From the NCBI RefSeq assembly GCF_000718635.1, contig NZ_JOBF01000003.1, positions 310,001 through 374,000 of the forward strand: 64,000 nt of DNA. The letters run 5' to 3'. A program made the translations under genes and the position numbers. This DNA is from Streptomyces varsoviensis. GTDB lineage: Bacteria > Actinomycetota > Actinomycetes > Streptomycetales > Streptomycetaceae. Of the stretch, positions 42,865 to 51,249 are shown in pieces. How positions within the stretch are numbered: the stretch's first letter is position 1; every line of letters starts with the position of its first letter. The notes beneath the pieces are model-generated. The model worked only from the letters and a program-made list of their open reading frames with translations, had not been told where the DNA came from and made no database searches.

Positions 42865-43695
42865 ATGGAGAGCATGGCGAGCCTGAACAAGATCGAGAAC
42901 TGGCCGGTCGAGAACGCCGCGGCCGTGGTCGTACGGGCCGACGGTACGCGGGCCGGCGCGTACGGGCCCACCGACCGCCGCTTCCCGCTGGCCTCGGTGA
43001 CCAAACTGATCGCCGCGTACGCCGCGCTGCTCGCCGTCGAGGAGGGCGCCATCGAACTCGACGAGGCCGCCGGGCCGCCCGGCTCCACCGTCCGCCACCT
43101 CCTCGCCCACACCTCCGGGCTCGCCTTCGACGAACACCGCACCATGGCCGAGCCCGGCGCCCGGCGGCTCTACTCCAACGCCGGCTTCGAGGTGCTCGGC
43201 GACCACATCGCCAAGGTGACGGACATCGACTTCCCCGAGTACCTGCGGCAGGCGGTGCTGGAACCCCTCGGCATGGCCGCCACCGAGCTGGCCGGGGCCG
43301 GGTCGCCCGCCAAGGACGGCGTCTCGACCATCGACGACATGGCCCGCTTCGCCGCCGAGCTCCAGGCGCCGAGGCTGCTGTCGCGGCAGACGCTGACCGA
43401 GGCGACGTCGGTCGTCTTCCCGGGCGTGAGCGGCGTGCTGCCGGGCTACGGGCACCAGCGGCCGAACGACTGGGGGCTCGGGTACGAGATCCGCGACCAC
43501 AAGTCTCCGCACTGGACGGGCGCGGCTTCGTCGCCGCGTACGTTCGGGCACTTCGGCCAGTCCGGCACGTTCCTGTGGGTCGACCCCGAGGCCGGGGCCG
43601 CGTGTGTGGTCTTGACGGACCGGGCGTTCGGCCCGTGGGCGGTGGAGGTCTGGCCTCCGCTCACCGATGCCATCCTCGCGGAACTGGGCCACTGA
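42865..43695 (+). CDS. Serine hydrolase / beta-lactamase-fold protein
   Basis: 276 residues without a signal peptide. It shows the SxxK motif ASVTKLIAAYAALLAVEEG (Ser-Val-Thr-Lys, about residues 48-51), the Tyr-Ser-Asn motif RRLYSNAGFEVL (about 107-118) and RTFGHFGQSGTF near residue 235 (the HxG motif region). It is a class C beta-lactamase-like or DD-peptidase/esterase family protein, cytosolic in this form. The substrate is unknown. A 15-bp repeat overlaps its stop. Confidence 0.87.
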   Translation: MESMASLNKIENWPVENAAAVVVRADGTRAGAYGPTDRRFPLASVTKLIAAYAALLAVEEGAIELDEAAGPPGSTVRHLLAHTSGLAFDEHRTMAEPGARRLYSNAGFEVLGDHIAKVTDIDFPEYLRQAVLEPLGMAATELAGAGSPAKDGVSTIDDMARFAAELQAPRLLSRQTLTEATSVVFPGVSGVLPGYGHQRPNDWGLGYEIRDHKSPHWTGAASSPRTFGHFGQSGTFLWVDPEAGAACVVLTDRAFGPWAVEVWPPLTDAILAELGH

Positions 43696-43720
43696 TTCAG
43701 GCCCGCTGATTCCGGGCCCG
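43692..43720 (+). repeat. Two-copy 14-15-bp repeat at the serine hydrolase stop
   Basis: CTGATTCAGGCCCG (43692-43705) contains the TGA stop at 43693-43695 and is repeated with one insertion and one change as CTGATTCCGGGCCCG (43706-43720). Confidence 0.7.
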
Positions 43721-43750
43721 CACAGCCGGGCCGAATCCAGCCCGTCAGGG

Positions 43751-44431
43751 TCAGCCGAACGACGGTTCCCGGTGCATCTCCCACACCAGGAGTTCCGACC
43801 GGCCGATGGACTGGACCTCGCCCGGTTCGTCCGGGGCGGTGTTCTCCAGGCGGGCCGCGTCGCCCGCGTGGAGAACGTCGCCGCCGAGGCGCACGGCCCC
43901 GTGCACGACATGGACGTACGTCCACGGCGCCGCGGGCATGGCCGTGCGTTCGCCGGAGGCGAGCCGGCGGACGTGCAGGACGGCTTCGGCGCGGCGCAGG
44001 GCGTACGGAGTGCCGTCGGCGATGCCGCGTACGACCTCGTAGGCGGGGTCGCCGCCGAACTCGGTGGGGGTCAGCCACATCTGCACGAACCGCAGCGGGA
44101 CGCTCCCGGCGTTGCGTTCCGTGTGCCGGACGCCGGTGCCGGCGCTGAGCCGCTGGACGTCGCCGGGGCGTACGACCGTGGCGTGGCCGGTGGAGTCCTC
44201 GTGGGTCAGTTCGCCCTCGACGACCCAGGTGACGATCTCCACATCGCGGTGCGGGTGCTCGGCGAACCCGGCGCCGCCCGGCAGCCGCTCCTCGTTGCAG
44301 GCTTCGAGGAGTCCGAAGCGCACGTTGTCCGGGTCGTAGAAGCCGGAGAAGGAGAAGGCGTGCCGGGTCTCGATCCCGGCCGCCGGGTCGCCGCCCCGGT
44401 ACCGCTCGTCGCTGCGCTGAACCCGCGTCAT
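43751..44431 (-). CDS. Pirin family protein (cupin)
   Basis: 226 residues. The N-terminal cupin contains EHPHRDVEIVTWVVEGELTHEDS, with the metal-binding HPHxxxE pattern (about residues 57-65) and a later GTGVRHTERN. Pirins are two-domain cupins, some with quercetinase activity and some redox-linked regulators. The C-terminal domain of this member is shorter and closer to the YhhW type. It is convergent with the serine hydrolase and divergent from fasR. Confidence 0.9.
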   Translation of the reverse strand: MTRVQRSDERYRGGDPAAGIETRHAFSFSGFYDPDNVRFGLLEACNEERLPGGAGFAEHPHRDVEIVTWVVEGELTHEDSTGHATVVRPGDVQRLSAGTGVRHTERNAGSVPLRFVQMWLTPTEFGGDPAYEVVRGIADGTPYALRRAEAVLHVRRLASGERTAMPAAPWTYVHVVHGAVRLGGDVLHAGDAARLENTAPDEPGEVQSIGRSELLVWEMHREPSFG

Positions 44432-44487
44432 CCGGCTACGGTAGCCCGGCCGCTCCGGACGGCGCGCGAATAGGGCAGGCTTGTCCC

Positions 44488-45672
44488 GTGCCTGAACCCG
44501 CCGCTAACACCCCGCATCCGCACAGTGCCACCCTGCGCCGACTGGAGAAGTCCTCCGGGAAGCTGGCCGCCAACGCCATCGCCCGGATGGACGAGCAGTT
44601 GCCGTGGTACCGGGCGATGCCCCCGGAGAACCGCTCGTGGATCGGGCTGGTCGCCCAGGCCGGTATCGCGGCCTTCACGGAGTGGTTCCGGCACCCGGAG
44701 ACGCCGCAGGCGATCAGTACGGACGTCTTCGGGACCGCGCCCCGCGAGCTGACCCGGGCGATCACGCTGCGCCAGACCGTGGAGATGGTCCGTACGACCA
44801 TCGAGGTCATGGAGGCGGCCATCGAGGAGGTGGCGGCCCCCGGCGACGAGTCGGTGCTCCGGGAGGCGCTGCTGGTCTACGCCCGTGAGATCGCGTTCGC
44901 GACCGCCCAGGTCTACGCGCAGGCCGCGGAGGCGCGCGGCGCGTGGGACGCGCGGCTGGAGTCGCTGGTGGTCAACGCGGTGCTGTCCGGGGAGGCCGAC
45001 GAGGGGGCGCTGTCGCGGGCGGCGGCGCTGGGCTGGTCGTCGCCGGAGCATGTGGCGGTGGTGCTGGGGACGGCCCCGGACGGGGACAGCGAGCTGACGG
45101 TGGAGGCGATCCGGCGCGCGGCCCGGCACGCGAAGCTCCAGGTGCTGACCGGGGTGCTGGGCAGCCGGCTGGTGGTGATCGCGGGCGGTTCGGACAATCC
45201 GCTGCAGACGGCGAAGTCGCTGATCGGGCCGTTCGCGCCGGGTCCGGTGGTGGCGGGTCCGGTGGTGGCGGACCTGCTGGCCGCGAACCGTTCGGCGGCG
45301 GCGGCCGCGGCCGGTCTGAAGGCGTGTGCGGCGTGGCCGGACGCGCCGCGTCCGGTGCTGGCGGACGATGTCCTGCCCGAGCGGGCGATGGCCGGGGATG
45401 TGGCGGCGCGCGAGCAGTTGGTGGAGGAGATCTACAGACCGCTGGAGGAGGCGGGGTCTGCTCTGCTGGAAACACTGAGCGTCTATCTGGAACAGGCAAG
45501 CAGTTTGGAGGGGGCGGCGCGGATGCTTTTCGTGCACCCCAACACCGTGCGATACCGCCTCCGACGTGTGACAGACGTCACTGGATGGTCACCGTCCGAT
45601 GTGCGGTCCGCGTTCACGCTGCGTATCGCGCTGATCCTGGGGCGCCTGGCCGACGCGGGAACGCGGTCGTAG
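44488..45672 (+). CDS. fasR: PucR family transcriptional regulator FasR
   Basis: 394 residues from the GTG at 44488. The N-terminal helical part is PucR-like (residues 20-150), followed by a GGDEF-like central region (SSPEHVAVVLGTAPDGDSEL) and the C-terminal PucR helix-turn-helix: YLEQASSLEGAARMLFVHPNTVRYRLRRVTDVTGWSP. Its position directly before fabD-fabH-acpP-fabF is that of S. coelicolor FasR, the activator of fatty-acid synthesis. It responds to acyl-CoA status by inference. It precedes a 89-bp promoter region for the operon. Confidence 0.95.
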   Translation: MPEPAANTPHPHSATLRRLEKSSGKLAANAIARMDEQLPWYRAMPPENRSWIGLVAQAGIAAFTEWFRHPETPQAISTDVFGTAPRELTRAITLRQTVEMVRTTIEVMEAAIEEVAAPGDESVLREALLVYAREIAFATAQVYAQAAEARGAWDARLESLVVNAVLSGEADEGALSRAAALGWSSPEHVAVVLGTAPDGDSELTVEAIRRAARHAKLQVLTGVLGSRLVVIAGGSDNPLQTAKSLIGPFAPGPVVAGPVVADLLAANRSAAAAAAGLKACAAWPDAPRPVLADDVLPERAMAGDVAAREQLVEEIYRPLEEAGSALLETLSVYLEQASSLEGAARMLFVHPNTVRYRLRRVTDVTGWSPSDVRSAFTLRIALILGRLADAGTRS

Positions 45673-45761
45673 GCTTTTATCGGAAACCCACAATTAGCCC
45701 GACGGTTCTTCGTCCCTGTCCCCACGGGTGGGCGAGGCCGTCCGCAAGAGAGAGTGTGAGG
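45673..45761 (+). promoter_or_regulatory. fabDHPF promoter / FasR target region
   Basis: 89 bp between fasR and fabD. It begins with the AT-rich stretch TTTTATCGGAAACCCACAAT, unusual for this DNA, followed by GC-rich leader. By analogy to S. coelicolor, FasR activates here. I cannot define its binding site exactly. Confidence 0.55.
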
Positions 45762-46703
45762 GTGCTCGTACTCGTCGCTCCCGGCCAGGGCGCTCAGTCG
45801 CCCGGCTTCCTGACCCCCTGGCTCGACCTTCCCGGCGTCACCGAACGCCTCGCGGAGTGGTCGGCCGTCGTCGACCTGGACCTCGTCCATTACGGCACCA
45901 AGGCCGACGCGGAGGAGATCCGTGACACCGCGGTGGCCCAGCCGCTGCTGGTGGCCGCCGGTCTGCTCACCGCGCGGCAACTCTTCGCGTCCCCGGCCGA
46001 GCTGGCCCGCCGGGCCGGCGCCGTGGCCGGGCACAGCGTCGGCGAGATCACCGCCGCGGCCGCCGCGGGCGTGCTGTCCGAGCACTCCGCGATGGCGCTG
46101 GTCCGCAAGCGGGGGCTGGCGATGGCGGAGGCCGCGGCCGTCACCGAGACCGGCATGGCCGCGCTGCTGGGCGGCGAGCCGGACGCGGTCCTGCCGCATC
46201 TGGAGAAGCTGGGCCTGACTCCGGCCAATGTGAACGGCGCGGGCCAGATCGTGGCCGCGGGCACCGCCGAGCAGTTGGCCGCGCTGGCCGAGGACAAGCC
46301 GGAGGGCACCCGCAAGGTCGTGCCGCTGAAGGTGGCCGGGGCGTTCCACACGCACCACATGGCCCCGGCGGTCGCGACGCTGGAGGCGCTGGTCCCCACC
46401 CTGGACGCGAGCGACCCGGAGACCCGCTACGTCTCCAACAAGGACGGGCGGTCCGTCGCCACCGGCGTGGAGATCCTGGAGCGGCTGATCAACCAGGTCT
46501 CCAATCCGGTCCGTTGGGACCTGTGCATGGAGACCTTCAAGGACCTGGGCGTCACCGCGATCATCGAGCTGTGCCCGGCGGGCACCCTCGTGGGCCTCGC
46601 GAAGCGCGCCCTGCCCGGCGTCAAGACCCTCGCGCTGAAGACCCCGGACCACCTCGACGCCGCCCGTGAGCTGATCGCCGAGCACTCGGCCACGGCCGAA
46701 TAA
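45762..46703 (+). CDS. fabD: Malonyl-CoA:ACP transacylase
   Basis: 313 residues from the GTG at 45762 (homologues begin MLVLVAPGQG; an upstream GTG is at 45756). The core has VAPGQGAQSPGFL, the nucleophile GHSVGE (Ser 92) and GAFHTHHM (His 196), the acyltransferase catalytic dyad. It loads malonyl groups onto AcpP for type II fatty-acid synthesis. It is the first gene of fabD-fabH-acpP-fabF, with 14 bp to fabH. Confidence 0.97.
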   Translation: MLVLVAPGQGAQSPGFLTPWLDLPGVTERLAEWSAVVDLDLVHYGTKADAEEIRDTAVAQPLLVAAGLLTARQLFASPAELARRAGAVAGHSVGEITAAAAAGVLSEHSAMALVRKRGLAMAEAAAVTETGMAALLGGEPDAVLPHLEKLGLTPANVNGAGQIVAAGTAEQLAALAEDKPEGTRKVVPLKVAGAFHTHHMAPAVATLEALVPTLDASDPETRYVSNKDGRSVATGVEILERLINQVSNPVRWDLCMETFKDLGVTAIIELCPAGTLVGLAKRALPGVKTLALKTPDHLDAARELIAEHSATAE

Positions 46704-46717
46704 GGAGCCCCGAGAGC

Positions 46718-47731
46718 ATGACTGCGAAGATCAAGCCCAGCCAGGGTTCCCCGTACGCGCGCATCCTCGGCGTCGGCGGCTACCGCCCGACGCGGGTGGT
46801 GGGAAACGACGAGATCCTCAAGCACATCGATTCCTCGGACGAATGGATTCGTTCGCGCTCCGGCATCGCCACCCGGCACTGGGCGGGCCCCGAGGAGACG
46901 GTGGCCATGATGTCGGTGGAGGCGTCCGGCAAGGCCATCGCCGCCGCCGGTATCGACCCCGCCCAGATCGACGCCGTGATCGTCTCGACGGTCTCGCACT
47001 TCAAGCAGACCCCGGCCATCGCCACGGAGATCGCCGACCGGGTCGGCGCGGGCAAGCCGGCCGCGTTCGACATCTCGGCGGGCTGCGCGGGCTTCGGCTA
47101 CGGCCTGACCCTCGCCAAGGGGCTGATCGTCGAGGGCAGCGCGGAGTATGCGCTGGTCATCGGCGTGGAGCGGCTCTCGGACCTGACCGATCTGGAGGAC
47201 CGCGCGACGGCCTTCCTGTTCGGTGACGGCGCCGGCGCCGTGGTCGTGGGCCCCGCGCAGGAGCCCGCGATCGGCCCGACCGTCTGGGGCTCGGAGGGCG
47301 ACAAGGCCGAGGCCATCAAGCAGACCGAGTCCTGGGAGATCTACCGGGGCCGCACCGACGTGAGCGATGTGCGGTATCCGGCGATCACCCAGGAGGGCCA
47401 GGCGGTGTTCCGCTGGGCCGTCTTCGAGATGGCGAAGGTCGCCCAGGAGGCGCTGGACCGGGCCGGGGTGCGCGCCGACGACCTGGATGTATTCATTCCG
47501 CACCAGGCGAACATGCGGATCATCGACTCGATGGTCAAGACGCTGGGGCTGCCGGAGCACGTCACGGTGGCCCGCGATGTCGCGACCACCGGCAACACCT
47601 CCGCCGCCTCCATCCCGCTCGCCATGGAGCGGCTGCTGGCGACGGGCCAGGCCAAGAGCGGGGACACGGCGCTCGTCATCGGCTTCGGGGCGGGTCTCGC
47701 CTACGCCGCCACTGTCGTTACCCTCCCCTAG
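46718..47731 (+). CDS. fabH: 3-oxoacyl-ACP synthase III
   Basis: 337 residues. The active site reads SAGCAGFGYG (Cys 123), FIPHQANMRI (His 262) and TTGNTSAASIPLA (Asn 293), the Cys-His-Asn triad. It condenses acyl-CoA starters (isobutyryl, methylbutyryl, acetyl) with malonyl-ACP to start branched fatty acids. It is in operon with fabD and acpP. Confidence 0.97.
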   Translation: MTAKIKPSQGSPYARILGVGGYRPTRVVGNDEILKHIDSSDEWIRSRSGIATRHWAGPEETVAMMSVEASGKAIAAAGIDPAQIDAVIVSTVSHFKQTPAIATEIADRVGAGKPAAFDISAGCAGFGYGLTLAKGLIVEGSAEYALVIGVERLSDLTDLEDRATAFLFGDGAGAVVVGPAQEPAIGPTVWGSEGDKAEAIKQTESWEIYRGRTDVSDVRYPAITQEGQAVFRWAVFEMAKVAQEALDRAGVRADDLDVFIPHQANMRIIDSMVKTLGLPEHVTVARDVATTGNTSAASIPLAMERLLATGQAKSGDTALVIGFGAGLAYAATVVTLP

Positions 47732-47822
47732 GCAGGATCTGCGCAGCTCCCGGAGCCACCGGGCGCGGCACAGGGCTTCACCACCGACCAGTCACACCGT
47801 AGAAAATCGAAGGAGCGCCGCA

Positions 47823-48071
47823 ATGGCCGCCACTGAGGCAGAGATCACCGAAGGTCTCGCGGAGATCGTCAACGAGATCGCCGGTATCCCCACCGAGGAC
47901 GTCAAGTCGGAGAAGTCGTTCACCGACGACCTCGACGTCGACTCGCTGTCCATGGTCGAGGTCGTCGTCGCCGCCGAAGAGCGCTTCGACGTCAAGATCC
48001 CGGACGACGACGTCAAGAACCTGAAGACGGTCGGCGACGCCGTCTCGTACATCCTCAAGCACCAGGACTGA
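47823..48071 (+). CDS. acpP: Acyl carrier protein
   Basis: 82 residues, ATG at 47823 (AAGGAGCGCC upstream). The phosphopantetheine site is Ser 41 in DDLDVDSLSMVEVVVA (DSL motif). It is acidic and helical, with KIPDDDVKNLKTVGDAVSYI as the last helices. It carries the growing chain between FabD, FabH and FabF. Confidence 0.98.
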   Translation: MAATEAEITEGLAEIVNEIAGIPTEDVKSEKSFTDDLDVDSLSMVEVVVAAEERFDVKIPDDDVKNLKTVGDAVSYILKHQD

Positions 48072-48149
48072 TCGACACCGACGCGTTTGTCGCCACCCGG
48101 CGGTGGCGCCGTTGATTCAGACCCCTCTACACGTGGAGAAAGAATTCCT

Positions 48150-49412
48150 GTGAACGCGACCAATCGCACCGTGGTCGTCACCGGTATCGGCGCAACCACA
48201 CCCCTGGGTGGCGACAGCGCATCGACCTGGGAAGGGTTGCTCGCCGGCCGGTCCGGCGTGCGGGCCCTGGAGGGCGAGCGGTGGGCCGACCTGCCCGTCC
48301 GGATCGCCGCCCCCAGCGCGGTCGACCCCGGTGAGCGCATCCCCCGTCCGCAGGCCCGCAAGCTGGACCGGTCGGCGCAGTTCGCGCTGATCGCGGCCCG
48401 GGAGGCGTGGGCGGACGCGGGGTTCACCGCCAAGGCGGGTGAGGACGCGAGCGTCGATCCGCACCGGCTCGGCGCCGTCGTGGCCTCCGGCATCGGCGGC
48501 GTGATCACCCTTCTCGACCAGTACGACGTGCTGAAGGAGAAGGGCGTCCGCAAGGTCTCCCCGCACACCGTGCCGATGCTGATGCCGAACGGCCCGGCGG
48601 CCAACGTCGGCCTGGAGGTCGGCGCCCGTGCGGGCGTGCACACCCCGGTCAGCGCCTGTGCCTCGGGCGCGGAGGCCATCGGCTACGCCATCGAGATGAT
48701 CCGTACCGGGCGCGCCGACGTGGTCGTCGCGGGCGGCACGGAGGCGGCGATCCACCCGCTGCCCATCGCCGCGTTCGGCAACATGATGGCGATGTCGAAG
48801 AGCAACGACGACCCGCAGGGCGCCTCCCGCCCGTACGACGCGGACCGCAACGGCTTCGTCCTGGGCGAGGGCGCCGGCGTCGTCGTCCTGGAGTCGGCCG
48901 AGCACGCCGCGCGGCGCGGCGCGACGGTCTACTGCGAGGCGGTCGGCCAGGGCATCTCGGCGGACAGCCACCACATCACCCAGCCGGAGCCCTCCGGGAG
49001 CGGCATCGCGCACGCGCTGCAGAACCTGATGGACTCCTCCGACATCAAGCCCGCCGAGATCGCGCACATCAACGCGCACGCGACGTCGACGCCGCTGGGC
49101 GACGTGGCGGAGATCAAGGCGCTGCGCAAGGTCTTCGGCGACGACGTGGACCACATGGCGCTCTCGGCCACCAAGTCGATGACGGGTCATCTGCTGGGCG
49201 GCGCGGGCGGCGTCGAGACGGTGGCGTCGGTGCTGGCGCTGAAGCACCGGATCGCTCCGCCGACGATCAACATCGCCAACCTCGACCCCGAGGCGGACGC
49301 GGACGTGGTGCGGGACGAGGCCCGGGCGCTGCCGGAGGGTCCGATCGCCGCGCTGAACAATTCGTTCGGGTTCGGCGGCCACAACGTGGTGCTCGCCTTC
49401 CGCACCGTGTGA
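48150..49412 (+). CDS. fabF: 3-oxoacyl-ACP synthase II
   Basis: 420 residues from the GTG at 48150. The catalytic residues are Cys 170 (SACASGAE), His 310 (NAHATSTPLGD) and His 347 (MTGHLLGGAGG), the standard KAS II triad, with GEGAGVVVLE and FGFGGHN also typical. It performs the elongating condensation in fatty-acid synthesis and is the last gene of the operon, followed by a strong hairpin. Confidence 0.98.
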   Translation: MNATNRTVVVTGIGATTPLGGDSASTWEGLLAGRSGVRALEGERWADLPVRIAAPSAVDPGERIPRPQARKLDRSAQFALIAAREAWADAGFTAKAGEDASVDPHRLGAVVASGIGGVITLLDQYDVLKEKGVRKVSPHTVPMLMPNGPAANVGLEVGARAGVHTPVSACASGAEAIGYAIEMIRTGRADVVVAGGTEAAIHPLPIAAFGNMMAMSKSNDDPQGASRPYDADRNGFVLGEGAGVVVLESAEHAARRGATVYCEAVGQGISADSHHITQPEPSGSGIAHALQNLMDSSDIKPAEIAHINAHATSTPLGDVAEIKALRKVFGDDVDHMALSATKSMTGHLLGGAGGVETVASVLALKHRIAPPTINIANLDPEADADVVRDEARALPEGPIAALNNSFGFGGHNVVLAFRTV

Positions 49413-49433
49413 TCCCGCGGTAGCCGTTACGTA

Positions 49434-49472
49434 CGAGGGCCCGCCCGGTCTCCTGGACCGGGCGGGCCCTCG
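49434..49472. terminator. Perfect 17-bp hairpin after fabF
   Basis: The left arm 49434-49450 is exactly complementary to 49456-49472, loop TCCTG. It lies between convergent fabF and DUF3145 and probably works for both directions. No U-run. Confidence 0.9.
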
Positions 49473-49496
49473 CGCGTGCTGCACAGCGGGTCGGCG

Positions 49497-49991
49497 TCAG
49501 ACCACCTGGTGGAGCCAGCGCACGGGGGCGCCCTCGCCCGCGTAGCGGAAGGGCTCCAGCTCGTCGTCCCAGGGCTTGCCGAGCAGCTTGGCGACCTCGG
49601 CCTGGAGGTCGGTCTCGCCGCGGGCGGACCGGGCGAGGGCGGCGCGCAGCCGGTCCTCGGGGATCAGGATGTCGCCGTGGATGCCGGTGACGGCGTGGAA
49701 GATCCCCAGGTCGGGGGTGGAGCTGTAGCGCTCGCCCTCGGCGGTGGGGCAGGGTTCGGCGGTCACCTCGAAGCGCAGCAGGTGCCAGCCGCGGAGCGCG
49801 GAGGCGAGCTTGGAGGCGGTACCCGCCTCGCCCTGCCAGGAGAATTCGGCCCGCCAGGTGCCCGGCGCGGCCGGCTGTCTGATCCAGTCGAGCGTGACGC
49901 GTACGCCGAGTACGCCCGCGACGGCCCATTCGACGTGCGGGCACAGCGCGCGTGGCGCGGAGTGCACGTACAGAACTCCACGTGTCGTCAC
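49497..49991 (-). CDS. DUF3145 domain protein
   Basis: 164 residues from the GTG at 49991 (GGAGGTCCCG upstream). It begins TTRGVLYVHSAPRALCPHVEWAVAGVLG, continuing with WRAEFSWQGEAGTASKLASAL and ILIPEDRLRAAL, the conserved DUF3145 pattern. It is actinobacterial, of unknown function, and a constant neighbour of fabF. Confidence 0.92.
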   Translation of the reverse strand: MTTRGVLYVHSAPRALCPHVEWAVAGVLGVRVTLDWIRQPAAPGTWRAEFSWQGEAGTASKLASALRGWHLLRFEVTAEPCPTAEGERYSSTPDLGIFHAVTGIHGDILIPEDRLRAALARSARGETDLQAEVAKLLGKPWDDELEPFRYAGEGAPVRWLHQVV

Positions 49992-50315
49992 CGGGACCTC
50001 CAGTGCGGTTCGAGGTACGCCTTCCCCAGCGGCCTCGCGCCTGTGCCGGTCCCGCCTGGGGCAGCATCGGCCATTCTGCCCCAATGATCACTCCCGCACC
50101 AGCCAACGAGGTTACCAACAGTAAACACTATTGGGAGCAATTATCCCGAAAAGGGACAGGATGTGACGTGCTGTGATCCGAACAGTACCGGAGTACGCGC
50201 CCGAACGGGGCAGAGCCCAGCGGCCACAGGAAAAACTATCGTGCGGCGACACTGCACGGGTGACGTACCGTCGGTCAAGAAGAGATATCACCCATCGGCC
50301 CGAGGGGGAACAGGG

Positions 50316-51221
50316 ATGCCCGACAGCGCCGCCCGAAGTCGCCGCGGTCCCGTACGGGCCGCCGTCGCCGCCCTCACGGCGGCCCTCGTCGTCGCCGGGA
50401 CCGCCGCGTGCGACGACAAGGAGGCCGGCGGAGCGGGCGGCTCCGCGGCCAAGCCGACGCCCAAGCCCACCCCCACGTCCGCGTGGAACACCCGCCCCGC
50501 CTCCCTCGCGTCCCTCGGCGACTCCATCACCCGTGGCTTCAACGCCTGTTCACCGCTGTCCGACTGCCCCGAGGCGTCCTGGGCCACCGGCACCGCCGTC
50601 GACAGCCTGGCGCGCCGGCTGCTGCCGTCCCCCGCGGGGAAGAGCTGGAACTACGCCAAGAGCGGCGCCCGAATGGCCGATCTGCCCGGCCAGCTCGCCC
50701 AGGCCCTCCCCCGCGAGCCGGAGCTGGTGACGGTGGAGATGGGGGCCAACGACGCCTGCCGCGCGGACGTCGCCGCCATGACCTCCGTGGACCAGTACCG
50801 GGCGGACTTCACGGCGGCGCTGAAGAACCTGCGGCGCTCGCTGCCCAAGACGCAGGTGTACGTGGCCAGCGTGCCGGACCTCAAGCGGCTCTGGGCCGAG
50901 GGGCGCGCCGACCCGCTCGGCAAGCAGGTCTGGAAGCTGGCCCGGATCTGCCCCTCGATGCTGGGGGACGCGGACGCGGTGGACGCGGCCTCGACCGCGC
51001 GGCGCGGACAGGTCGAGCAGCGGGTGGCCGCGTACAACGCCGTGCTCAAGGAGGTATGCGGCAAGGACCCGCTGTGCCGCTACGACGGCGCGGTCAACGA
51101 CTTCCGCTTCACCGGGGCCGAGTTGAGCCAGTGGGACTGGTTCCACCCCAGCAAGGAGGGGCAGCGGGAGCTGGCGGCGATGGCGTACCGGAAGATCACG
51201 GAGCGCGAGCCGGCGGCGTAG
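50316..51221 (+). CDS. SGNH/GDSL-family lipoprotein hydrolase
   Basis: 301 residues from the ATG at 50316 (GGGGGAAC upstream). Lipoprotein signal with lipobox VVAGTAAC (Cys about 30), then a Lys/Pro-rich spacer (KPTPKPTPTS). The hydrolase core shows SLGDSITRGFNAC (block I Ser), NYAKSGARMADLPG (block II Gly), EMGANDACR (block III Asn) and DWFHPSKEGQ (Asp-x-x-His). An extracytoplasmic esterase or lipase is likely; the substrate is unknown. Confidence 0.92.
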   Translation: MPDSAARSRRGPVRAAVAALTAALVVAGTAACDDKEAGGAGGSAAKPTPKPTPTSAWNTRPASLASLGDSITRGFNACSPLSDCPEASWATGTAVDSLARRLLPSPAGKSWNYAKSGARMADLPGQLAQALPREPELVTVEMGANDACRADVAAMTSVDQYRADFTAALKNLRRSLPKTQVYVASVPDLKRLWAEGRADPLGKQVWKLARICPSMLGDADAVDAASTARRGQVEQRVAAYNAVLKEVCGKDPLCRYDGAVNDFRFTGAELSQWDWFHPSKEGQRELAAMAYRKITEREPAA

Positions 51222-51249
51222 GGCGGCACCGCCGGATCGGGACGCTGGT

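Noticed and set aside
43751..44431. Pirin protein as quercetin dioxygenase
   Set aside because: Only the cupin metal site is visible; activity cannot be inferred from sequence alone.
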